From Pegethrix bostrychoides GSE-TBD4-15B (GTDB taxonomy: Bacteria > Cyanobacteriota > Cyanobacteriia > Elainellales > Elainellaceae): a stretch of 64,000 nt of DNA. The notes beneath the pieces were generated by a model that saw only the letters and a list, made by a program, of their open reading frames with translations, searched no databases and was not told the DNA's origin. Positions 8,422-17,982 of the stretch are shown piece after piece; within the stretch, counting starts at the first letter, position 1, and each line of letters opens with the position of its first letter. The translations under genes and the position numbers were made by a program. The stretch spans positions 1-64,000 of the forward strand of contig JAHHHV010000077.1 in assembly GCA_019359155.1 (NCBI GenBank), given 5' to 3'.

Positions 8422-9195
8422 ATGATTCATGCCGAAGTCGGCTCAGCTCAGGTTCTAGGTGGAGCGCTACAGCGATCTGCTTCGCCGCAGGTCACGCTCT
8501 TCTGTGATTTCGATGGCCCGATTGTAGATGTCTCTGACCGCTACTATCATACCTATCAGCGAGGGTTAGCCGAGATTGAGGCCGCATCTCCACACCTAAT
8601 GCTGCATCGCCTTAGCAAGCCCCAATTCTGGCAGATGAAGCAAGAGCGGACTCCAGATGTCGAAATTGCGATGCGTTCTGGGCTTCAGGGTAAGCAAATT
8701 GAGCAGTTCTTGAGTCGAGTCAAGCAGATTGTGAATCAGCCGGATCTGTTGGCGCAAGACCAGATTCAACCCGGTGTCAAATGGGCGCTGTCGCTGCTGC
8801 ACGGGCGCGGGTTCAGGCTGGTGCTGGTGACGCTACGGCAGCAGGTGCAGGCCAGTCAAATTTTGCAAGATCACGGCCTTGAGACTCTGTTTGGCGGTAT
8901 CTGGGGCACACATGACGATAGCGCCGCCTACCTCAACCAGTCGGAGCACAAAACCTATCTGCTAGAGCAGGCGATGCAGCAGTTTGATGACGGCTCGGCC
9001 TGGATGGTGGGCGACACCGAAGCTGACGTGCTAGCTGGCCAGAGCTTGGGCATCCCAACAATTGCACTCACTTGCGGCATCCGTAGTCGCAGCTACCTAC
9101 AAAAGCTAGAGCCGACCCGGATTCATGCCGATTTGCTCTCAGCAACACGCTATCTAATGAACTGGGTCAGAATGCCGCAGGCTCTAGAAGTTTAA
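8422..9195 (+). CDS. HAD-superfamily hydrolase (phosphoglycolate phosphatase-like)
   Basis: About 257 residues from the ATG at 8422; an in-frame TTG at 8395 would add nine residues but is less likely. HAD motif I is FCDFDGPIVD (nucleophile and acid/base aspartates), motif II LVLVTLR, motif III lysine probably in EHKTYLL, and motif IV MVGDTEADVLAG. A helical cap (about residues 45-110) sits between motifs I and II, as in the Gph/PGPase subgroup. Substrate cannot be read from the sequence. A candidate promoter lies immediately upstream, so it is probably monocistronic. Confidence 0.85.
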   Translation: MIHAEVGSAQVLGGALQRSASPQVTLFCDFDGPIVDVSDRYYHTYQRGLAEIEAASPHLMLHRLSKPQFWQMKQERTPDVEIAMRSGLQGKQIEQFLSRVKQIVNQPDLLAQDQIQPGVKWALSLLHGRGFRLVLVTLRQQVQASQILQDHGLETLFGGIWGTHDDSAAYLNQSEHKTYLLEQAMQQFDDGSAWMVGDTEADVLAGQSLGIPTIALTCGIRSRSYLQKLEPTRIHADLLSATRYLMNWVRMPQALEV

Positions 9196-9222
9196 AGGGT
9201 AAGAAGTTTGAAGGGCAAGCCG

Positions 9223-9807
9223 TCAAGCCGGAGGCTGCTCACTAGCAGCAATTTGCTCCCACCAGCGGTTGAGCGGATAGTAGACAGTCGGTGCCCACAG
9301 GCTGCTGAGAATGGCTGAAGCCAGGGCAATCTGCTGGTGATAAAGCCAAATTCTGCCTAGATCGTAGCGGCTAGCCGAACTCGCTGAACTCAGGGTCTGG
9401 AGGCTGAACTGAACGGCGATCACCGTCTCAGCCAGCACCGCCATGCCAAACACAATCAGCGCAATCGAAATAAAGTCTTCCTGAATGTAGCGCTGCTTTT
9501 GCAGTCGAGCCGTCAGCGCTCCCACCAAAATCAGGCTGAGCGCGTGAGTCGGCTGGGCAGCACTCACGCCGTCTTGCAACCAGCCCAGCACCAGCCCTGC
9601 CAGCATTCCCTCAAATACCGTGCGGTTGACGCTCCAGGCTACCACCCAGATCAACAGCCAGTTTGGCCCTACGCCCAGCAGCGTCATGCCGGGAAAGCGC
9701 GTTGGCAGAATCAGCAGACAGATCAGCACAGAGGCCACCGTGATGCTCCAGTTGAGCATCTGTACGGCATAGGGCGGCCAGCGCAGCAGATTAAAATTTA
9801 AGGTCAC
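9223..9807 (-). CDS. mreD: Rod shape-determining protein MreD
   Basis: A 194-residue polytopic membrane protein with about five hydrophobic helices (for example SVLICLLILPTRFPG, LLIWVVAWSVNRTVFEG and ALIVFGMAVLAETVIAV). Sequence alone would be a weak call, but it is the third gene after mreB and mreC in the same orientation, and its length and the early W-x-V-N-R-x-x-x-E-G-M-x-A-G segment fit cyanobacterial MreD. It is part of the elongasome that guides lateral wall synthesis. A 184-bp spacer separates it from mreC. Confidence 0.85.
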   Translation of the reverse strand: MTLNFNLLRWPPYAVQMLNWSITVASVLICLLILPTRFPGMTLLGVGPNWLLIWVVAWSVNRTVFEGMLAGLVLGWLQDGVSAAQPTHALSLILVGALTARLQKQRYIQEDFISIALIVFGMAVLAETVIAVQFSLQTLSSASSASRYDLGRIWLYHQQIALASAILSSLWAPTVYYPLNRWWEQIAASEQPPA

Positions 9808-9834
9808 GAATTATCTCAACTATCTGGCGGGCTG

Positions 9835-9875
9835 TCTGTCGGGCTGACTCTCTGTCGGGCTGACTCTCTGTTGGG
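9835..9875. repeat. 16-bp tandem repeat between mreC and mreD
   Basis: Two perfect copies of TCTGTCGGGCTGACTC (9835-9850, 9851-9866) and a partial third (9867-9875). Confidence 0.9.
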
Positions 9876-9991
9876 AAGGCATCAGGTGCAAGGCTAGCCT
9901 GACGCTTTTTTCAGGCTGGACGCGCCTACATATCTGGCTCTAGACTGCTAGACTGCTCCTTGCTGATGGCATTAGCATTACTCCCGCAGCA

Positions 9992-10804
9992 TTACTCCGC
10001 AGCATTACTACCCGCATTGCTGTCAGCCTTACCGCTGGGTAGCAGAGCCGACTCAGCTTTGGGATTAGGCGTAACGACTACCCACTCCAGACGGCTGATA
10101 GGAGCTGACAGCTCAATCACGGCTTCTGGTGCAGGGCTGCGGTTGAGATTGACAGACTCGACAATGCCGACCGGCAGACCGGCTGGAAAAAGCTGGCTGT
10201 AAGAGGAAGTCGAAATCACGTCCCCAGGGCGCACGTCCGGAACTTTGTCAAAAAACTCCATGATGACGCGATTGGCCGACTGGCCGCGAATATAGCCCAT
10301 ATTGCGCGAGCGGCTGACCGTCACGCCCAGCTGACTGGTCGGGTCGCTGATCAGCAAAACGCGGCTGGTGTTGGGGGTCACCTGCACCACGCGCCCCACC
10401 AAGCCACCTTCACCAGAGACAATGGCCCCAATTTTGATGTCATCCTGCTGGCCGCGACCGAGAGTGATCTGCTGCCACCAGTGATCAGCGCTACGACCAA
10501 TGACGGCAGCGACTTGGCCTTTGGTCGGGCTTTGGGTTACCTCGCCCAGCAGCGCTTGCAGCTTTTGATTCTGGCTCTCTAGCTCAACTAGCCGCTGCTC
10601 TAGCTCCAGCGTCCGGGGATCAGTCGGGGTCTTTCGAGCGGCAGTTTCGGCAGGCAGATTGCCGAACGGTTGTGACAGCCCACGATAGGCTTCGTAGATT
10701 AAACTACCCTGAGTTTGCCGAATCAGCCAAGCGCTGCCCAGCGCTAGACCGATTAAGCCAAACCGGATGCTGTTTCGATCCCACCAACGACGTATCGCGT
10801 ACAT
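9992..10804 (-). CDS. mreC: Rod shape-determining protein MreC
   Basis: A 270-residue membrane-anchored periplasmic protein. A short cytoplasmic start (MYAIRRWWDRNSIR) precedes one transmembrane helix (about residues 15-30). A coiled coil follows (ELEQRLVELESQNQKLQALL, about residues 67-87), and then the two-lobed beta domain with AAVIGRSADHWWQ and GAIVSGEGGLVGRVVQV. The order matches the MreC family, which scaffolds PBP2/RodA along MreB filaments. The C-terminal ~25 residues are low complexity. It is separated from mreB by 228 bp. Confidence 0.95.
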   Translation of the reverse strand: MYAIRRWWDRNSIRFGLIGLALGSAWLIRQTQGSLIYEAYRGLSQPFGNLPAETAARKTPTDPRTLELEQRLVELESQNQKLQALLGEVTQSPTKGQVAAVIGRSADHWWQQITLGRGQQDDIKIGAIVSGEGGLVGRVVQVTPNTSRVLLISDPTSQLGVTVSRSRNMGYIRGQSANRVIMEFFDKVPDVRPGDVISTSSYSQLFPAGLPVGIVESVNLNRSPAPEAVIELSAPISRLEWVVVTPNPKAESALLPSGKADSNAGSNAAE

Positions 10805-11007
10805 TGAATCCTGGAGGCTGCTAATCTACATGGCAACTCACTTGTCGCGCAGCTTTAGAAGCTGCCAGCAAATGTCTCTCCCAACCTACCTTAAGCTCGG
10901 CTCCTGTTCAAGCAGTTTGTCGCTGTGATAAGCAATTTTGCTCAGATTTTGCGTTTAGAAAAGCAGGGCTTAGGGTCGCGCTAGAGCTTAACTTGAGAAG
11001 CTGACTC

Positions 11008-11033
11008 CAGAAACTGGCTTCAGAAACTGGCTC
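11008..11033. repeat. 13-bp tandem duplication reaching the mreB stop codon
   Basis: CAGAAACTGGCTT (11008-11020) is followed directly by CAGAAACTGGCTC (11021-11033); the second copy touches the last base of the mreB stop codon. Confidence 0.85.
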
Positions 11034-12079
11034 TAGAAATTACGCGAGCGACCGCTAAACACCCGCTCCAGCTGCTTGAAGTTTTCCAAAACGCGGCCTG
11101 TGCCCAGCACCACGCAGCTCAGCGGATCAGCAGCCACATGCACGACGATCCCGGTTTCATGGCTAATCAATGTGTCCAGCCCTTTCAGCAAGGCCCCACC
11201 CCCGGCCAGCATGATGCCGCGATCGATGATGTCGGCAGCTAGCTCAGGCGGTGTGCGCTCCAGCGTGCGCTTAACGGCTTCGATGATCACTGTCAGCGGT
11301 TCGGCCATCGCCTCGCGGATTTCGGGGCCTTTGACCATGACGGTGCGGGGCAGGCCAGAGAGCAGGTGCAGACCGCGCACATCCATAATCGAATCGGAGT
11401 CGTCCTCCATTGGGTAGGCGGAGCCAATCATGATCTTGATTTCTTCGGCGGTGCGCTCCCCAATCACCAGGTTATGCACCTTCTTCATATAGTTAAGAAT
11501 CGCCTCGCTCAACTCATCTCCGGCCACCCGCACCGACTCACTCAGCACCGTGCCCTGTAAGCTCAGCACTGCCACCTCGGTGGTGCCGCCGCCAATGTCG
11601 ATAATCATGTTGCCGGTCGGTTCCGCTACGGGCAATCCCGCGCCAATGGCCGCAGCGACCGGCTCATCGATCAGATAGACATCGCGCGCTCCGGCTTGAG
11701 AGGCGGCTTCCATCACAGCCCGTCGCTCAACGCCTGTCACGCCGCTGGGAATGCCGATGACGATGCGCGGCGCGATCAGTCCGGTGCGGCCTTCGTGAAC
11801 CCGCTGAATGAAGTGCTTCAGCATCAGCTCGGCCACGTCAAAGTCAGCAATCACGCCGTCTCGCAGCGGACGCAGGGCAATTACGTTACCGGGCGTGCGT
11901 CCCAGCATTTTCTTGGCATCTTCCCCCACCGCTAGCGGCAGCCTGTCCTCTTGGTCAATCGCGACCACCGACGGCTCTTGCAGCACGATGCCTTTGCCAG
12001 AAACATAGACCAGCGTATTAGCAGTACCGAGGTCGATACCCATGTCGCGTGAGAATGAAAAGCGATTGAAGAAACCCAC
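11033..12079 (-). CDS. mreB: Rod shape-determining actin-like protein MreB
   Basis: A 348-residue bacterial actin homologue that polymerises under the membrane and directs peptidoglycan synthesis. Visible ATPase signatures are GIDLGTANTLVYVSGKG (phosphate 1), IIDIGGGTTEVAVLSL (phosphate 2) and GIMLAGGGALLKGLD (adenosine). The N-terminal FFNRFSFSRDMG includes a short amphipathic membrane-binding segment. First gene of mreB-mreC-mreD, transcribed away from ssb. Confidence 0.98.
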   Translation of the reverse strand: MGFFNRFSFSRDMGIDLGTANTLVYVSGKGIVLQEPSVVAIDQEDRLPLAVGEDAKKMLGRTPGNVIALRPLRDGVIADFDVAELMLKHFIQRVHEGRTGLIAPRIVIGIPSGVTGVERRAVMEAASQAGARDVYLIDEPVAAAIGAGLPVAEPTGNMIIDIGGGTTEVAVLSLQGTVLSESVRVAGDELSEAILNYMKKVHNLVIGERTAEEIKIMIGSAYPMEDDSDSIMDVRGLHLLSGLPRTVMVKGPEIREAMAEPLTVIIEAVKRTLERTPPELAADIIDRGIMLAGGGALLKGLDTLISHETGIVVHVAADPLSCVVLGTGRVLENFKQLERVFSGRSRNF

Positions 12080-12479
12080 TAACTTCTAATCTCCCAAATC
12101 TAGGTGCTTCAAATCCAATCAGATAAAGCAGTCGTCGAAAACCCTTATTACGCCCTGTCGAGTCTAGCAAGCTGAGTCCGACTGCCCCATGCACCGCCTA
12201 GCAGTCATTTTAGTCATTTTAAGAGACTCACCTTACCACTAAACGCCGTTGAAATTCTGAATGATCAAGCATTCTAGCGATTTCGCGGCAATCAGGCAAA
12301 AAACTTACCCTAGAAACTCGTCGATAGTCCCGACCTAACTCCAGAAAATTGCTAACCCTAGCTGCCAAAATCCTACCTCAAAATGCGGCAGTCGATTAGA
12401 ATGAAGTCTATCAGGCTATAGTACCTCTGTATTAAAACCTGCACCAAAACTGTACCAAGCGTTTGCGGATTAAAGCAGT
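12080..12479. promoter_or_regulatory. Divergent mreB/ssb intergenic region
   Basis: About 400 bp separate two divergently transcribed genes, so both promoters should lie here. On the + strand a TATAGT at 12416-12421 is a possible -10 for ssb, without a good -35. I see no operator palindrome, RNA gene or ORF of note. Confidence 0.35.
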
Positions 12480-12854
12480 ATGAGTCTAAATGTTGTCACT
12501 TTAGTGGGTCGCGTGGGTGGCGATCCGGATGTCAAGTATTTTGAGTCGGGCGCAGTCAAATGCAGCCTGACGCTGGCCGTCAAGCGGATCAGCCGCAACA
12601 GCGACGAGCCAGACTGGTTCAACTTGGAGCTGTGGGGCAAACCCGCCGAGACTGCCGCCAACTATGTCCGCAAGGGCGGTTTGATTGGGGTGAGCGGGGC
12701 ACTCAAGTTTGATACCTGGCAAGATCGCAACACCGGAGTTAACCGCAGCAAGCCGATTGTCCGGGTCGATCGCTTAGAACTGCTCGGCTCGCGTCGCGAT
12801 AACGAGTCGGGCGGTGGCGATTCTGGCTACAGCGGCGGTGGCGAAGAGTTCTAG
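12480..12854 (+). CDS. ssb: Single-stranded DNA-binding protein
   Basis: A 124-residue OB-fold protein: SLNVVTLVGRVGGDPDVKYF at the start, then VKCSLTLAVKRISR, DWFNLELWGKPAETAANYV and GLIGVSGALKFDTWQD. The glycine/serine-rich tail ends GEEF rather than the enterobacterial DDDIPF, but retains acidic residues and a terminal phenylalanine for partner binding. This short form is usual in cyanobacteria, which often carry more than one SSB. It binds ssDNA during replication and repair. Confidence 0.95.
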   Translation: MSLNVVTLVGRVGGDPDVKYFESGAVKCSLTLAVKRISRNSDEPDWFNLELWGKPAETAANYVRKGGLIGVSGALKFDTWQDRNTGVNRSKPIVRVDRLELLGSRRDNESGGGDSGYSGGGEEF

Positions 12855-12890
12855 GCCAATAGATCTCGATGAAAACCTGAGCTGGCTTAG

Positions 12891-12954
12891 TAGTTTCCTG
12901 AACAAGTAGTTTCCTGAACAAGTAGTTTCCTGAACAAGTAGCTTCCTGAATCAG
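12891..12954. repeat. Four-copy 16-bp tandem repeat after ssb
   Basis: TAGTTTCCTGAACAAG is repeated perfectly three times (12891-12938), with a fourth degenerate copy (12939-12954) that runs into the stop codon of the convergent DUF3531 gene. Confidence 0.95.
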
Positions 12955-13406
12955 TTATTTTCTGGATCTACAAAGTCAGCTCGTTTGCTGCCTGGAATCT
13001 TCCAGTCGTTGTTTTCGCCGCCGATGATCACGCGCTCAATCGTCACGTAGTCTTTGCCAAGCTGTCTGAGCGCGTTGATCAGCACATCTAGCGCTAGCGC
13101 GTCGCTCGTGCCTAGATCAAACCAGCAACGCCCCCAGTTGCCTTCGTACTCCACTTCGCCCATGTTGTGCATCAAGGCCATGAAGCTGCTCTCGGCAGCA
13201 TCTTCGTCGTAGTCCATCTGGCTAATATCCAGCCCGGTCTCTTGCACCTGCAAGTTCTCGGCGTTAAATCCGCCCAGCTTGCCCAGCAGAAACCAAGAGC
13301 TGAACAGCTCTTCGACATACTGCTGCTCTAGATTCGCAGGCGGCATTTCAAACTCTAGCCAGATCCAGAGGTCAAAAAAGTTGCATTCGCGGAATTCTAC
13401 TTGCAT
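12951..13406 (-). CDS. DUF3531 family protein
   Basis: A 151-residue acidic protein conserved in cyanobacteria and plastid-bearing plants, with no established function. Recognised by FDLWIWLEFEMPP, QQYVEELFSSWFLLGKLGGF, NAENLQVQETGLDISQMDYD and WGRCWFDLGTSDALALDVL. No signal peptide or membrane helix is visible. It lies convergent to ssb and 50 bp downstream of pyrD on the same strand, so the two may be co-transcribed. Confidence 0.9.
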   Translation of the reverse strand: MQVEFRECNFFDLWIWLEFEMPPANLEQQYVEELFSSWFLLGKLGGFNAENLQVQETGLDISQMDYDEDAAESSFMALMHNMGEVEYEGNWGRCWFDLGTSDALALDVLINALRQLGKDYVTIERVIIGGENNDWKIPGSKRADFVDPENN

Positions 13407-13456
13407 GTTGATTTAGAAGTTCACGGTATGGCTACAGTACGGCTCTCGCCTCAGCA

Positions 13457-14602
13457 CTATAGCCTGCTCTGCACCCCGCTGGGTGGATGCAAGGCTCGCC
13501 CTGCGCTCAGGCCAACCGCATCCTGAATCTGCTCCAGTCCTGCCTGCTCCAGCCGCTGTAATAGCCCCTGCAAAATCCGCTGCACCATCCAAGGGCCTTC
13601 GTAAATCCAGCCTGTATAGACTTGCAGCAGGCTGGCTCCGGCAGTCAGCTTTTCCCAGGCATCCTCCGCCGTAAAAATTCCGCCCACGCCAATAATGGGC
13701 AGCTCGCCTGCCGTCTGTTGGTAGATAAACCGAATCACCTCGGTGGCTCGCTGACGTAGCGGCGCGCCGCTGATGCCGCCCGCCTGCTCTGCTAGTGCAA
13801 TCCCGCCCACAGTCTGGGTTTTTAGGTCGCGGCGAATCGTCGTGTTGGTGGCAATGATCCCAGCAAGTCGGTAGGTTTTGGCCAGATCCAGCACCGCCTG
13901 AATTTCGTCCCAGTCTAGATCTGGCGCAATTTTGATCAGCAATGGCTGCTGCCCGTCGTTCTCCTGCTGAATAGCCGCCAGAATTGGCTCTAGCTGGTCA
14001 GAGGCTTGCAGGGAGCGCAGGCCGGGCGTGTTGGGCGACGAGACGTTCACCACAAAATAGTCGCCTAGCGCTTTCAAGAGCCGGAAGCTGCCCAAATAAT
14101 CTGCTGCCGCCTGATCAAGCGGGGTGACTTTGGACTTGCCCAGGTTGATCCCCAGACGCAAGCGAGACTGAACTCCAGCCTGTCGCGCCTGCAAGCGATT
14201 GGCTAGCGCCGCTGCCCCTTGGTTGTTGAAGCCCATCCGGTTGAGGGCGGCTTGATCCTGCGGCAGACGAAACAGCCGGGGCAGCGGATTTCCGGGCTGC
14301 GCCTGAAGCGTCACAGTGCCTAGCTCAGCAAACCCGAAGCCAAAAGCAGACCAGATCCCCGCCGCCTCGCCGTCTTTGTCAAAGCCAGCCGCCAGCCCTA
14401 GCGGATTGGCGAATGGCAGATCCCAAAGCTGCTGCTCCAGCGCCGGATGCGAACAGCCATAAAGCTTTGAAAGCGTTTGCTGCGCCCAAGGGCGGTCTTC
14501 TAGCGCAGCGAGCCAGCGCAGCGTCTGGCGATGCAGGGCTTCCGGATCAGCCTTGAGTCCCGAAAATAAGAGCGGACGTAGCCCAGCTTTATAAATATCC
14601 AA
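13457..14602 (-). CDS. pyrD: Dihydroorotate dehydrogenase (quinone), class 2
   Basis: 381 residues. Oxidises dihydroorotate to orotate with FMN, passing electrons to quinone (pyrimidine synthesis). The N-terminal amphipathic extension characteristic of class 2 enzymes ([20 protein letters not shown]) is present. [15 protein letters not shown] and [10 protein letters not shown] mark the barrel, the catalytic serine lies in [14 protein letters not shown], and FMN-phosphate motifs are GIIATNTT and [16 protein letters not shown]. The C-terminal tail ([14 protein letters not shown]) is poorly conserved. Confidence 0.97.
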   Translation of the reverse strand: MDIYKAGLRPLLFSGLKADPEALHRQTLRWLAALEDRPWAQQTLSKLYGCSHPALEQQLWDLPFANPLGLAAGFDKDGEAAGIWSAFGFGFAELGTVTLQAQPGNPLPRLFRLPQDQAALNRMGFNNQGAAALANRLQARQAGVQSRLRLGINLGKSKVTPLDQAAADYLGSFRLLKALGDYFVVNVSSPNTPGLRSLQASDQLEPILAAIQQENDGQQPLLIKIAPDLDWDEIQAVLDLAKTYRLAGIIATNTTIRRDLKTQTVGGIALAEQAGGISGAPLRQRATEVIRFIYQQTAGELPIIGVGGIFTAEDAWEKLTAGASLLQVYTGWIYEGPWMVQRILQGLLQRLEQAGLEQIQDAVGLSAGRALHPPSGVQSRL

Positions 14603-14836
14603 AGCAATTGCTCACTCGATAGTGCCTTGACCAATTTCTCTGCAAATTATCCTATGAATTGCTGGCCTGAGTTCGACTCACTCAGCCTGCCTAACTATTC
14701 GGATTCGGATTCTTGGGGCACTCTAACCACAGTTTCATCTAGCAAAAGCTGATAGAGTCAGTGCTTAATAGTAATTAAGTCAAGTTCGCGAGCGTTCATG
14801 ATGGAATCAGGCGCTTAACCCAAGAGCGCTGCCCGT

Positions 14837-14892
14837 AGGTTCAATGCTATAGGTTCAATGCTATAGGCTCAACGCCGTAGGTTCAACATATT
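14837..14892. repeat. Four-copy 14-bp tandem repeat upstream of the GAF gene
   Basis: AGGTTCAATGCTAT occurs perfectly twice (14837-14864), followed by two degenerate copies (14865-14892), ending about 25 bp before the start of the multi-GAF gene. The rest of the 315-bp gap (14603-14917) shows no other recognisable feature. Confidence 0.9.
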
Positions 14893-14917
14893 ATCCCCTG
14901 GGTGGCTCAGGAGTTAG

Positions 14918-17713
14918 GTGGGAATGGTTTTGCAGAAAGAGCCGTCAAGCTATGAACGACAATTAGTGGCGTTGGGACGCGCTCTCCAGACAATTCGGGA
15001 AGAGGCTACGGTCGATGGCGTGATTAAAATTGCGCTGGAGCATATCCAGGCCGAATTTGACTATGCGCTGGTCTGGATGGGGCTTTACGACCGGGTGGAA
15101 CATCGGCTCTCCGGTAAAGGCGGCTTCTGTCCCACTGGCGAAACTGGCTTTTTGAAGCAGCGAATTAGCCTCAATCCCGGCGATCTGATGGAGCAAATCG
15201 TGATCCAGCAGCGACCCATGGGACTGCCCGATCTGCGCGAAGAGTCGCGAGCCGGAGAGTGGCGCGGCATTGCCCAGCGGTTTGGCATCCAGGGCACGGT
15301 ACTACTGCCGATTCGTCATAAAGACCGCTGCTTTGGCGTGCTGCTGCTCGGCTCAACCCTCTGGGGCACGTCGCCCCATACCGAAGAAAAAGCGCGCCTG
15401 TCGATGATTTCGGGGGGGTTGGCCGAAGCGCTTTACCAGTTTGAAATGGAGCAGCAGCGCCGTCAGGCCAAGCGCCCCGACGAGCCGATATTTAACCTGC
15501 TGACCAAAATTCGCAGCCTGCCCAGCCTCAAAAAACGCTTGGAAGCCATCATTGAGGAAACCCATCGTTTTGTTGCGCCAAGCCGCACCAATATCTACTG
15601 GTATGAGCCGCAGCAGCGCTACTTTTGGCGACGCTTGGGCAACCGAACTGCCGACTCTAGCGAAGAAAAGCTGACGGTTCAGGACTTGGGCGGATTCTAT
15701 CAGGCTCTCTCTGCCGATCAGCTGGTGGCGGTTGGCGAAGCCCGCAGCTCGCTCAAAGGCGACATGACGGGACGCTTGATGCAGCTGATTCAGGCGCGTT
15801 CGCTGATTGCTGCGCCGATTGCATACCAGGGTGAGCTGAGGGGATTTTTGACCGTAGAGGGAAGTGAAGCCCGAATCTGGCTGGAAGAAGAAAAGAACTA
15901 CCTACGCGGCGTGGCTCAGCTGATTGCCCTGACTGCGCCGCTAGAAGAAATGGAGGAGACGATCCAGCAGGTGAAGCAAGATCAGCAGCTGACGGCTGAG
16001 ATCACCCATGCCATCTACAGTGACAGCGACTGGAAGAGCACGCTTAAGCGCTGCGGCGATCAGGTGCTACGTCGCCTTAACGCCGAACGTTTCCTCGTGC
16101 TGCTCTACAACAGCGACCTCAAAAAGTTTGAAATCTACTATCAGCAGCAGCCCCAAGGCCGCCGACCGATTGCGCTGCCGTTAGAAACTCTCAACCCCGT
16201 AGACTGGCAAATGCTAGAGCGCAGCAGCGAGGCAGTCGGCATCGAAAACCTAGAGGGCGATCTGAAGCTGATGGCTTGGCGACAGGGCTTGCTAGATCTG
16301 GAGATGCGGTCGCTACTCGTCTGCAACAGTGCTATCGGCAAGCCGATTGAGGGGCTAATTGTGGTGGGGCATGAGGCGACTCGCAGCTGGAGCCGCACCG
16401 AGCGCGATTTGCTACGAGTGGTGAGTCAGCAAATTGGCCTGCTGCTGCATCAGTTCCAGCTGCAAACCCAGACCGAGCAGCTCCGCAAAACCTCCCAGTC
16501 CGTGCAGTGGGGGCTGACGACCATGCAACAGATGCAGCAGCTTCACGGCCTGGAAAAATCGGCGGTGCTGCATCTAGCCCAGCTGTTGCAGGTGCCGCTG
16601 GCCAGCTTAATCACCTGGCAGCCCGGTCGGGCTACGGCTCAAATCACCGCCCCGCTGTTTGCCAAGCCGCAGTTTGGCCTCGCTGAGACAACAGTGCCGC
16701 TCAGCGATCCGCTGCTGCAAGCCGCGCTGCAAAGTGACAGCCTGATTCCCATACCGCAGGCCGATCTGAGTCCGGAAACCCGCAGCTGGCTGAGCGGAGC
16801 GGAGATTGGGCAGGTGTTGGTCTACGCGCTGCGTACGGCACCAGAGCATGAGCCAACCGGAATTATTCTGCTGGCCGACCGCGCCGACCGCGTCTGGTTG
16901 CAGCACCAGATGAGCGCCTTTGGGATTCTGGCAAATCAGCTAGCCTGGTGTCGGCGGAACCTGATGCTGAGCGAGCGGCTTTTGGCACAGCGCAGTGGCC
17001 TAGAGCAGCTCAATTGGTATAAGCATCGGCGGCTCGAAGAGCTGTATCGGATTCTGGGCGTGGGCGTGCGGCGGCTCAACGAACTCAGCCAGCAGAAGGA
17101 TGCGCTATCAAGTATGCGCTATCAGCAGGTGCTGCGGCATCTGGGCAATACGCTGGTCGCCACCACGCCCTTGCTGAAACAGGAGCAGTGGCAACTCCAG
17201 TCTGATAGCGAGACGATTCCGCTAGCTAGCTTACTCAAACGGTCGCTAGAGCGGCTGGACGCACTGATCAAGCAGCGGCAGCTCTGGGCGCAGGTGCATA
17301 ACGAAGCCAACCTCAGCCTGGGCGGCGATATCGCCAAAATTGAATATGTGTTGCATGAGATCCTGGCTAGCGCTAGCTTGCGGTCGCCAATCGGCGGCAG
17401 GCTTGATATCTGGTGTCGGCCAGTTGACAGCAACTGGCTAGAAATGTCGATCACCGACAACGGCGTGATTGAAGCCCAGCTAATTGAACAGCTAGAGCTA
17501 GGCCGCAGCGGCGACCTACTGGCGCCTTCGCTGCTCGATCGCCCGCCTGGTCTACATCTCGAAGTCTGTCAGGCGCTGATGCGACGGATGGGGGGAGATT
17601 TGAGTCTGGAGCAGCTCGAAGATGGCCGCACCATGAGTCGTTTGATCATTCCAGTGGCAACAGGCGTTTTAACGCCAGCCCGCAGCGAACAGGAAATCAG
17701 CGGCTTTTTCTAG
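14918..17713 (+). CDS. Multi-GAF sensory protein with degenerate histidine-kinase ATPase domain
   Basis: 931 residues with no membrane helix, so probably a soluble sensor. Successive GAF-like domains fill most of the length: about residues 15-175 (FDYALVWMGLYD to GVLLLGSTL), 200-345 (TNIYWYEPQQRYF to SLIAAPIAYQGELRGFL), 365-525 and 545-690. No DHp H-box is present. The C-terminal region (about 750-915) resembles HATPase_c, but the N-box reads VLHEILASASLRSP without the asparagine and the G1 box reads ITDNGVIEA instead of D-x-G-x-G, so ATP-dependent phosphotransfer is unlikely. Start GTG at 14918 or ATG at 14924; AGGAG at 14909 fits either. It lies upstream of the partner-switching genes on the same strand. 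Confidence 0.8.
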   Translation: MGMVLQKEPSSYERQLVALGRALQTIREEATVDGVIKIALEHIQAEFDYALVWMGLYDRVEHRLSGKGGFCPTGETGFLKQRISLNPGDLMEQIVIQQRPMGLPDLREESRAGEWRGIAQRFGIQGTVLLPIRHKDRCFGVLLLGSTLWGTSPHTEEKARLSMISGGLAEALYQFEMEQQRRQAKRPDEPIFNLLTKIRSLPSLKKRLEAIIEETHRFVAPSRTNIYWYEPQQRYFWRRLGNRTADSSEEKLTVQDLGGFYQALSADQLVAVGEARSSLKGDMTGRLMQLIQARSLIAAPIAYQGELRGFLTVEGSEARIWLEEEKNYLRGVAQLIALTAPLEEMEETIQQVKQDQQLTAEITHAIYSDSDWKSTLKRCGDQVLRRLNAERFLVLLYNSDLKKFEIYYQQQPQGRRPIALPLETLNPVDWQMLERSSEAVGIENLEGDLKLMAWRQGLLDLEMRSLLVCNSAIGKPIEGLIVVGHEATRSWSRTERDLLRVVSQQIGLLLHQFQLQTQTEQLRKTSQSVQWGLTTMQQMQQLHGLEKSAVLHLAQLLQVPLASLITWQPGRATAQITAPLFAKPQFGLAETTVPLSDPLLQAALQSDSLIPIPQADLSPETRSWLSGAEIGQVLVYALRTAPEHEPTGIILLADRADRVWLQHQMSAFGILANQLAWCRRNLMLSERLLAQRSGLEQLNWYKHRRLEELYRILGVGVRRLNELSQQKDALSSMRYQQVLRHLGNTLVATTPLLKQEQWQLQSDSETIPLASLLKRSLERLDALIKQRQLWAQVHNEANLSLGGDIAKIEYVLHEILASASLRSPIGGRLDIWCRPVDSNWLEMSITDNGVIEAQLIEQLELGRSGDLLAPSLLDRPPGLHLEVCQALMRRMGGDLSLEQLEDGRTMSRLIIPVATGVLTPARSEQEISGFF

Positions 17714-17751
17714 CGGCGCTGGCCTGAGTCAGCTGGCGGCTGGGAATCCTA

Positions 17752-17798
17752 AGAGGGTTTTCAGAGACGCTTTCCGGCCTGAACTCTGTGAAAACTCT
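17752..17798 (+). terminator. Imperfect hairpin after the GAF gene
   Basis: AGAGGGTTTTCAGAG (17752-17766) can pair, with a bulge, with CTCTGTGAAAACTCT (17784-17798). No T-run follows. It may be a weak terminator or a leader structure for the STAS gene. Confidence 0.3.
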
Positions 17799-17982
17799 AA
17801 GATCGGTTTACCGGAAATTCAAACTGGGTTGCCTATAATCTAATTTTGCGCTGCCTCAACCGAAGCAGCGATCTGAACTAGCCTCAGAGCTGATTTTCTC
17901 AGACCTGATTTTGGCGCGGTTTTCTAGCAATTCGGTGTCTCTACCCTATTTTCATCCACTAGCACATTTATCTACATCCACT

